Shown here: positions 5,744 to 9,576 of the stretch, in pieces
Layout: each line of letters starts with the position of its first letter
Position numbering within the stretch: position 1 is the first letter of the stretch
The notes under the pieces: generated by a model
Seen by the model: only the letters and a program-made list of their open reading frames with translations
Databases searched by the model: none
Told to the model about the DNA's origin: nothing
Assembly (NCBI GenBank): GCA_964390545.1
Contig: CAYMJV010000085.1
Span: forward strand, 1 to 9,576
Length of the DNA: 9,576 bases
Reading direction: 5' to 3'
Source of the DNA: CAYMJV01 sp964390545
GTDB lineage: Bacteria > Desulfobacterota > BSN033 > UBA1163
Program-made: the position numbers and the translations under genes

Positions 5744-6775
5744 TCAAGCCTCCACTTTGTTTCGCCCTGCTCTTTTCGCTCGGTAGAGAGCGTTGTCTGC
5801 TTCACGGATCAGATCGGTCACCGTAGAAATCCTGGAGGAGAAGGTGGCCACACCGATGCTCACGGTGAGATCTCCATTGGGCTGGACTTTTTCATTGGGG
5901 AAATTGGTCTCCGCCACATTCTTTCTCACTCTCTCCGCGATGACAATAGCGCCTTCCCTATTCGTATTGATTAAGATGGCACAAAATTCTTCTCCCCCGT
6001 ATCGGGCGACGATATCGGTCTGCCGGGCGGCATGCTGGATAATGATGGAAATGGCTTTCAGCACCTGGTCTCCAGCGAGATGCCCATTGGTGTCGTTGTA
6101 ATTCTTAAAATAATCAATATCGATCATGAGTAGGGCCAGGGGAGAGGGGTACCGTTTTTGACGATCCACCTCCATGGTCAATTGGTGAATGAAAAAACGG
6201 TGATTATACATCCCGGTCAGGTCATCCGTATAGGAGAGGATGAGGGCCTCCTCCTTCATCTTATCGATCTCCTTCAATTTCTCCTTATAGAGATCCTTCA
6301 TGGCCTGCAATTCCCGGGCATATTCATCCCTTTCCCGGATTTTTTCCATGAGTTCCTTCTTCGATTTCGCCCAGCCCTCCTCACTTTTCAACTGCTCTCT
6401 CAAGTCCCTTAGCGTAATGAGAAACATTCCTTCCCGAGGAATTCCAACTAATTCTACAGGAATCCGCTCTCCCTGCTGACTGAGGATCAGGGTCTTGAGG
6501 TGAATCTCTCCTCCCTGCTCCATCTCCTCACATCCATGGAGGATGTTGCCATGGTCCTCCTGCACCACCACATCGATGAGACCCATCTTCTGAAGCTCCT
6601 CCCAGGAATATCCCAGCATTTCCAACCCCTTGGGGTTGACTTTGATAAATTCACCCTTTTGACTGAGGATGATGAAGGGATCCTGGATCGCCTCCAGGAT
6701 AGGGACCTGAAGAGGGACTTTTTTCTCCAGGCGCTTGACTTTCATCTGGATTTCTTTGAGAGAAGGAGATTTCAT
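5744..6775 (-). CDS. PAS-GGDEF diguanylate cyclase
   Basis: This 343-residue cytoplasmic signalling enzyme has three parts: a PAS domain (about 24-123, with VNPKGLEMLGYSWEEL), a charged coiled-coil linker (about 125-178), and a GGDEF domain (about 180-343). The active site is GGEEF at 260-264, an accepted catalytic variant. The metal-binding aspartate lies in LMIDIDYFK (217-224). RQTD at 251-254, exactly five residues before GGEEF, is a complete inhibitory I-site, so c-di-GMP product feedback is expected. No membrane segment is visible, so the PAS domain senses an internal signal. The ATG at 6775 overlaps the nrdG stop as ATGA, pointing to coupled translation. A GTG at 6793 with AAGGA upstream is an alternative start adding six residues. 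The Nudix gene follows after one base. Placement inside an anaerobic ribonucleotide reductase cluster is unusual. Confidence 0.92.
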   Translation of the reverse strand: MKSPSLKEIQMKVKRLEKKVPLQVPILEAIQDPFIILSQKGEFIKVNPKGLEMLGYSWEELQKMGLIDVVVQEDHGNILHGCEEMEQGGEIHLKTLILSQQGERIPVELVGIPREGMFLITLRDLREQLKSEEGWAKSKKELMEKIRERDEYARELQAMKDLYKEKLKEIDKMKEEALILSYTDDLTGMYNHRFFIHQLTMEVDRQKRYPSPLALLMIDIDYFKNYNDTNGHLAGDQVLKAISIIIQHAARQTDIVARYGGEEFCAILINTNREGAIVIAERVRKNVAETNFPNEKVQPNGDLTVSIGVATFSSRISTVTDLIREADNALYRAKRAGRNKVEA

Positions 6776-7473
6776 AGCCTTTGCGAAGGCCACCCTATCA
6801 TTCCTTGAACTTCTCTTTCAATGGCCTTCAACACCTTTGGATCATAAGGAGTGATGTTTCGCAGGGAAGGGTCCAAAGGATTTTCAGGATTGAAGTTCTG
6901 AAGAATGAACCTACGGCCCGCCCGGAGCTCCTTACCAAGCCTCTTGATATCTTCTTCTCCATGGAGCCCTGGAACTACGGTCATCCGGAATTCATACTCC
7001 ACCTCTTCCCGTTTCAATAGTTCGATCGACTTCAAAATGAGATCGAGGTCGATGGAAATGCCAATCGAGCGCCTGTAGCTGAAAGGGTCCAGCGGAGCCT
7101 TTACATCCATGGAGACGAAATCAATTTCTCTGTTTTTTACCAGGGTCTCTAGGATCTGGGGGTTTGATCCATTGGTATCCAATTTGACCAAAAAGCCCTT
7201 TCCCTTCAACTCACGGATCAAATGAGGAAGGGTTCTTTCCAAAGTGGGTTCCCCACCTGTAATGCAAACCCCATCGATCCAGCCGCGAAAGGATTGGAGT
7301 CGACCCAACACATCTTCCAATGGAATGGAAGCGTACCTCTCAGGATGCAAGACAAGAAGATGATTATGGCAGTAAGGACAGCGAAAATTGCAGCGGGGAA
7401 GAAAAAGGACGGAGCAGAGTTTTCCTGGCCAATCCAGAAAGGAGGTTTCCAAAAATCCTTTGATTTCGGTCAT
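6772..7473 (-). CDS. nrdG: Radical-SAM activating protein of anaerobic ribonucleotide reductase
   Basis: This 233-residue radical-SAM enzyme has the cluster motif CNFRCPYC (C28, C32, C35), preceded by the activase-typical SFLDWPGKLCSVLFLPR and followed by the SAM-binding ITGGEPT (71-77). Proteins of this pattern reduce SAM to create the glycyl radical on NrdD. The assignment is favoured by nrdD lying upstream on the same strand; without that, glycyl-radical activases of other enzymes (pyruvate formate-lyase type) look similar. The length fits the longer NrdG-like group rather than the short E. coli type. The ATG at 7473 has no clear ribosome binding site. A perfect 14-bp palindrome sits 10-23 bp upstream of it. 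The stop overlaps the start of the cyclase gene by four bases. Confidence 0.9.
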   Translation of the reverse strand: MTEIKGFLETSFLDWPGKLCSVLFLPRCNFRCPYCHNHLLVLHPERYASIPLEDVLGRLQSFRGWIDGVCITGGEPTLERTLPHLIRELKGKGFLVKLDTNGSNPQILETLVKNREIDFVSMDVKAPLDPFSYRRSIGISIDLDLILKSIELLKREEVEYEFRMTVVPGLHGEEDIKRLGKELRAGRRFILQNFNPENPLDPSLRNITPYDPKVLKAIEREVQGMIGWPSQRL

Positions 7474-7482
7474 GGCTACGGT

Positions 7483-7496
7483 CTGTCGGCCGACAG
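7483..7496. promoter_or_regulatory. Perfect 14-bp palindrome before nrdG
   Basis: CTGTCGGCCGACAG is a perfect dyad located where the nrdG ribosome binding site would be expected, in the 56-bp gap after the redoxin gene. It could be a protein binding site, or a structure that hides the start region. I do not recognise it as the site of a known regulator, and it does not resemble an NrdR box. Confidence 0.4.
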
Positions 7497-7529
7497 GGAG
7501 AGGTCATCCGAAGGAGGGGGTGGTCCGGT

Positions 7530-7799
7530 TTACGAAAGACTCACGAAGAGATGCTCCTTCACCTCCTGGAGCGTGGGAACCACTCCTCTCCAACCCATCA
7601 CCTCCCTCTCCTCCTCATCCTCAATAATGAGAGAGGGAGTAGAGAGGATGCTGTAAAAGGAGGCTTCGGCCAGGCCTTCAATCGTATCCAGATCGTAATG
7701 ATAAACCGGCACGCCTTCCTTTTTTAGCTCGACTCCAATCTCCTTGACGGCGGGACATTTTGGACATTTGGCCTTGGTAAAGATTTTGAGCGATCCCAT
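7530..7799 (-). CDS. Small thioredoxin/glutaredoxin-like protein with CPKC active site
   Basis: This small redoxin has 89 residues from the preferred start. The active site C12-P-K-C15 follows a first beta strand (LKIFTKAKC), and the cis-proline loop STPSLII (53-59) is intact, so a redox-active thioredoxin fold is expected. It lies between nrdD and nrdG on the same strand, so a thiol donor or maintenance role for the anaerobic reductase is plausible. Class III enzymes normally use formate, however some use a redoxin. Two starts are possible. The ATG at 7811 would place the GGGAGG ribosome binding site inside the gene, so the ATG at 7799, four bases behind that site, is chosen. An alternative reading is a general NrdH-like or selenium-free thioredoxin with no link to NrdD. 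Confidence 0.85.
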   Translation of the reverse strand: MGSLKIFTKAKCPKCPAVKEIGVELKKEGVPVYHYDLDTIEGLAEASFYSILSTPSLIIEDEEEREVMGWRGVVPTLQEVKEHLFVSLS

Positions 7800-7840
7800 A
7801 ACGCCTCCCATTTCAATAAGAAATTTTAAATGTCAAAATC

Positions 7841-7860
7841 CCTGCCTGCCGGCAGGCAGG
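7841..7860. repeat. Perfect 20-bp GC-rich palindrome
   Basis: CCTGCCTGCCGGCAGGCAGG is a perfect palindrome made of CCTG/CAGG words, lying between the two forward AAATGTCAA copies. With no loop it is better suited to a cruciform or protein site than to a hairpin, although a shorter stem could fold in RNA. Confidence 0.65.
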
Positions 7861-7993
7861 CAAATGTCAAATGAATGCCAAATTCCAAAATCCAAATTGT
7901 TTCACATTTGACCTTTCGATTTGAATTGACATTTGAACTTTGACCCGTTCGGCGGCGCCAAGCCTCGCCTTTTAAGACGGAGTAAATAAGCGC

Positions 7994-8015
7994 CGCTCAG
8001 GGTCAACCCTGAGCG
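7994..8015. repeat. 10-bp hairpin CGCTCAGGGT / ACCCTGAGCG
   Basis: Perfect 10-bp arms (7994-8003 and 8006-8015) flank a CA spacer. The words CTCAGGGT and CCTGA match those in the 1788-1843 inverted repeat, so the two elements look related. A smaller hairpin GGCC-TTCA-GGCC follows at 8022-8033. The elements lie 42 to 83 bp past the nrdD stop and could attenuate read-through into the redoxin gene. Confidence 0.55.
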
Positions 8016-8074
8016 AGCCCAGGCCTTCAGGCCGGGGAGTCGAAGGGTTGACATTTGGCATTTCTTAAGAGCGT

Positions 8075-9576
8075 TTATCCAGATGACAGTAGGGTTCCTT
8101 CCTCTTTCTTTTCCAGGAAGCCTTGGTTCCGATATCGATTCTTCAATTCTCCGAGCTTCCCTTTATTCCAGCTGGAGGTTTTGGTGAAGTAACNNNNNNN
8201 NNNNNNNNNNNNNNNNNNNNNNNNNNNNNNNNNNNNNNNNNNNNNNNNNNNNNNNNNNNNNNNNNNNNNNNNNNNNNNNNNNNNNNNNNNNNNTTCTTCA
8301 ATTCTCCGAGCTTCCCTTTATTCCAGCTGGAGGTTTTGGTGAAGTAACCTGTAATCCGGGTGATGCCGTCCACATCCCCGGAACCGCAGTAGGCACAGGT
8401 GGACCGAAGCCCTCGCGTCGTACGATGACAGGAGTTGCACGTTGTGAACTCGGGAGAGAAGGCGATCTGGTCATTCTGAGTCCATTGAAATGTTTTGATG
8501 ACAAAATTGGCCAGGGACGACTTTGAAGGCTTGGCCTCGCCTAGCCAGATATGGGTCAATGCTCCTGCCTCGATGAGAGGATGGAAGAGCCCCTCCTGTC
8601 TCACCCGTTCAATGGGATTGAGGACGGCGGAATTATTCAGATAGGTGGAGTTTGTATAATAGACTTCGCCTGTTGAGATATCTCCCTTGACGATATGCCC
8701 CGATTTCGGGGAATGGTATTTGAGATCCAGTTTAGCAAAACGATAGGCAGTGGATTCAGCCGGCGTCTGCTCGAGAACGAAACGCATCCCACAGCGCTCG
8801 CTGAGCTTTTCCACCACCAGTTTCATATGGGCGATCACCTTCAGTCCGAATTTGAAGGCCTGTTTGGATTGATGCAACTCCTGACCGGTGTGAATTTGAA
8901 CCATTTCATTGAGCCCCACCATGCCGATCAAGAAACTGGCACGTTGCATTCTCAGGTAAGGAGATCCATCCCGGTTCATGGCCAGGAGGGCAAGCGGTCC
9001 CTTCTCGCCCAGAGAGAGGAGTTTCTCAATGAAATTTTTCTTTTCGAGATGGGCCCTGACGGCCATTTCAATGAATTCAGTAATTTTTGAAAAGAGCTGG
9101 GTATCGTCTCCATTCGAGAGGTAGGCGATTCTTGGAAGATTGAGCGTTACATTCTGGAGGGCGCAGTAGCGCATCTTCCAGGGTTGTTTCGCATCTTCTA
9201 AATCCGTCTGGTCGAGTTTGAAACTGAGACGGCAGCATTCAGAGATCTTGGCCGTCTCTCCGCGGTCGAAGACAAAATAGGTATTGCCCTTTTCAGAAGC
9301 AACTTCGCAGATGTGATTTAGAAAATCCATGTGCCCCGGTGTCTTGAAGAATTTCTCCGTGATATGGACCATTGGTTTCGGAAAGAAGAAAGGTCTTCCG
9401 GACCCATCCCCATTGAGGTAAACGTCGAAGAGGGCCCGAGCAAAGCGTTGGGCTTCTTTCATATGTTCGCTGTAGGTTTTTCCCGTCATCTCGCCGCCCG
9501 GTCCGATGGCAGGGACATCTTCAAAATGCTTGGGAATCTCCCAATAGAGATTGAGGTCGGTGAAGATGGCCTGTCC
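8075..9576 (-). CDS. nrdD: Anaerobic (class III) ribonucleoside-triphosphate reductase, C-terminal part, interrupted by an assembly gap
   Basis: This is the glycyl-radical enzyme that reduces ribonucleotides to deoxyribonucleotides under anoxia. The N-terminus lies beyond the right edge. The frame is open to base 9576 (GQAIFTDLNLYWEIPKHF before the ATG at 9489), so that ATG is internal. The C-terminal zinc site is visible as CNSCHRTTRG...CAYCG (four cysteines), followed by RITGYF, which fits the glycyl-radical loop, and by WNKGKLGELK. The 100-N run at 8194-8293 shifts the frame and creates a false end (SSEN at 8143). Joining the identical 55-bp flanks gives GELKNRYRNQGF and a TAA at 8077-8075, in frame. 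About 448 residues are then present, against roughly 650-720 for the family. The nrdG and redoxin genes follow on the same strand. Confidence 0.93.
8139..8348. other. Scaffold gap with identical 55-bp flanks
   Basis: A run of exactly 100 N (8194-8293) is flanked by identical 55-bp sequences (8139-8193 and 8294-8348). This is the pattern of two contigs that overlap by an assembler k-mer and were scaffolded without being merged. Removing the gap and one flank restores the nrdD frame, which argues that no sequence is missing. Confidence 0.9.

Larger units (their letters stand above)
7828..8056. repeat. Cluster of AAATGTCAA / TTGACATTT inverted repeats
   Basis: The 275-bp space between nrdD and the redoxin gene contains AAATGTCAA at 7828-7836 and 7862-7870, and its reverse complement TTGACATTT at 7926-7934 and 8048-8056. 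Diverged forms also occur (atgccaaatt near 7876, tttggcattt near 8054). The inner part is GC-rich and itself palindromic. The nested arrangement suggests one or more short non-coding mobile or dispersed repeats inserted between the genes. I see no ORF and no convincing promoter here. Confidence 0.65.

Noticed and set aside
5743..5805. Nudix gene starting at ATG 5805
   Set aside because: It would overlap the cyclase gene by 62 bp and lacks a good ribosome binding site, whereas TTG 5742 has GGAGG at ideal spacing.
7828..8056. CRISPR array
   Set aside because: The repeated words are short, in both orientations and irregularly spaced, with no constant repeat-spacer unit and no cas genes.
8139..8348. 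A genuine 55-bp direct repeat, as from a mobile element insertion
   Set aside because: The copies flank exactly 100 N, and merging them restores nrdD. A scaffolding artefact explains this better than a target-site duplication.
8143..9489. nrdD read as a 448-residue ORF from ATG 9489 to a stop at 8143
   Set aside because: The ATG is internal because NrdD-like sequence continues upstream to the window edge. The end is an artefact of the N run, which shifts the frame.

Overview
The window looks like a stretch of a metagenome-assembled or draft genome from a strictly anaerobic bacterium. The supporting evidence is an oxygen-sensitive ferredoxin-dependent 2-oxoacid oxidoreductase, a class III (glycyl-radical) ribonucleotide reductase with its radical-SAM activase, and intergenic spaces filled with short palindromic repeats of a kind I associate with Desulfobacterota/Nitrospirota-like drafts. 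The taxonomic guess is inference only. One 100-N scaffold gap (8194-8293) is present and is probably spurious.

Left part (1-1668, + strand): the 3' part of a porA-like alpha subunit and a complete porB-like beta subunit of pyruvate:ferredoxin oxidoreductase, separated by 67 bp carrying a 7-bp tandem repeat. The 201-bp space behind porB (1669-1869) is packed with two palindromic repeat elements and ends at the convergent next gene.

Middle part (1870-4676, - strand): a two-gene metal-transport unit. It is read from a near-consensus sigma-70-type promoter (4654-4626) with a perfect 12-bp palindrome just upstream and a hairpin in its roughly 80-nt leader. The first gene encodes a soluble protein made of PRC-barrel-like, MgtE-N and paired CBS domains with no membrane part. 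The second encodes an Nramp-family transporter whose metal-site motifs are altered (DAGG for DPGN in TM1, APW for MPH in TM6), suggesting a substrate other than Mn/Fe, perhaps Mg2+. This pair is the most interesting item in the window: it looks like a split MgtE-like sensor assigned to an unrelated channel-like partner.

Right part (4845-9576, - strand): in transcription order, nrdD (C-terminal 448 residues, running off the right edge), a small CPKC redoxin, nrdG, a PAS-GGDEF diguanylate cyclase, a MutT-like Nudix hydrolase and an unrecognised helical protein. nrdG and the cyclase overlap by ATGA, and the Nudix gene starts one base after the cyclase stop, so nrdG-cyclase-Nudix are very likely co-transcribed and translationally coupled. 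The theme is anaerobic dNTP synthesis (NrdD), its activation (NrdG), a thiol donor candidate (redoxin) and dNTP pool cleaning (Nudix), with a c-di-GMP enzyme embedded among them. The 275-bp space between nrdD and the redoxin gene holds a cluster of inverted repeats. Collapsing the N gap across its identical 55-bp flanks restores nrdD in frame to a stop at 8077-8075.
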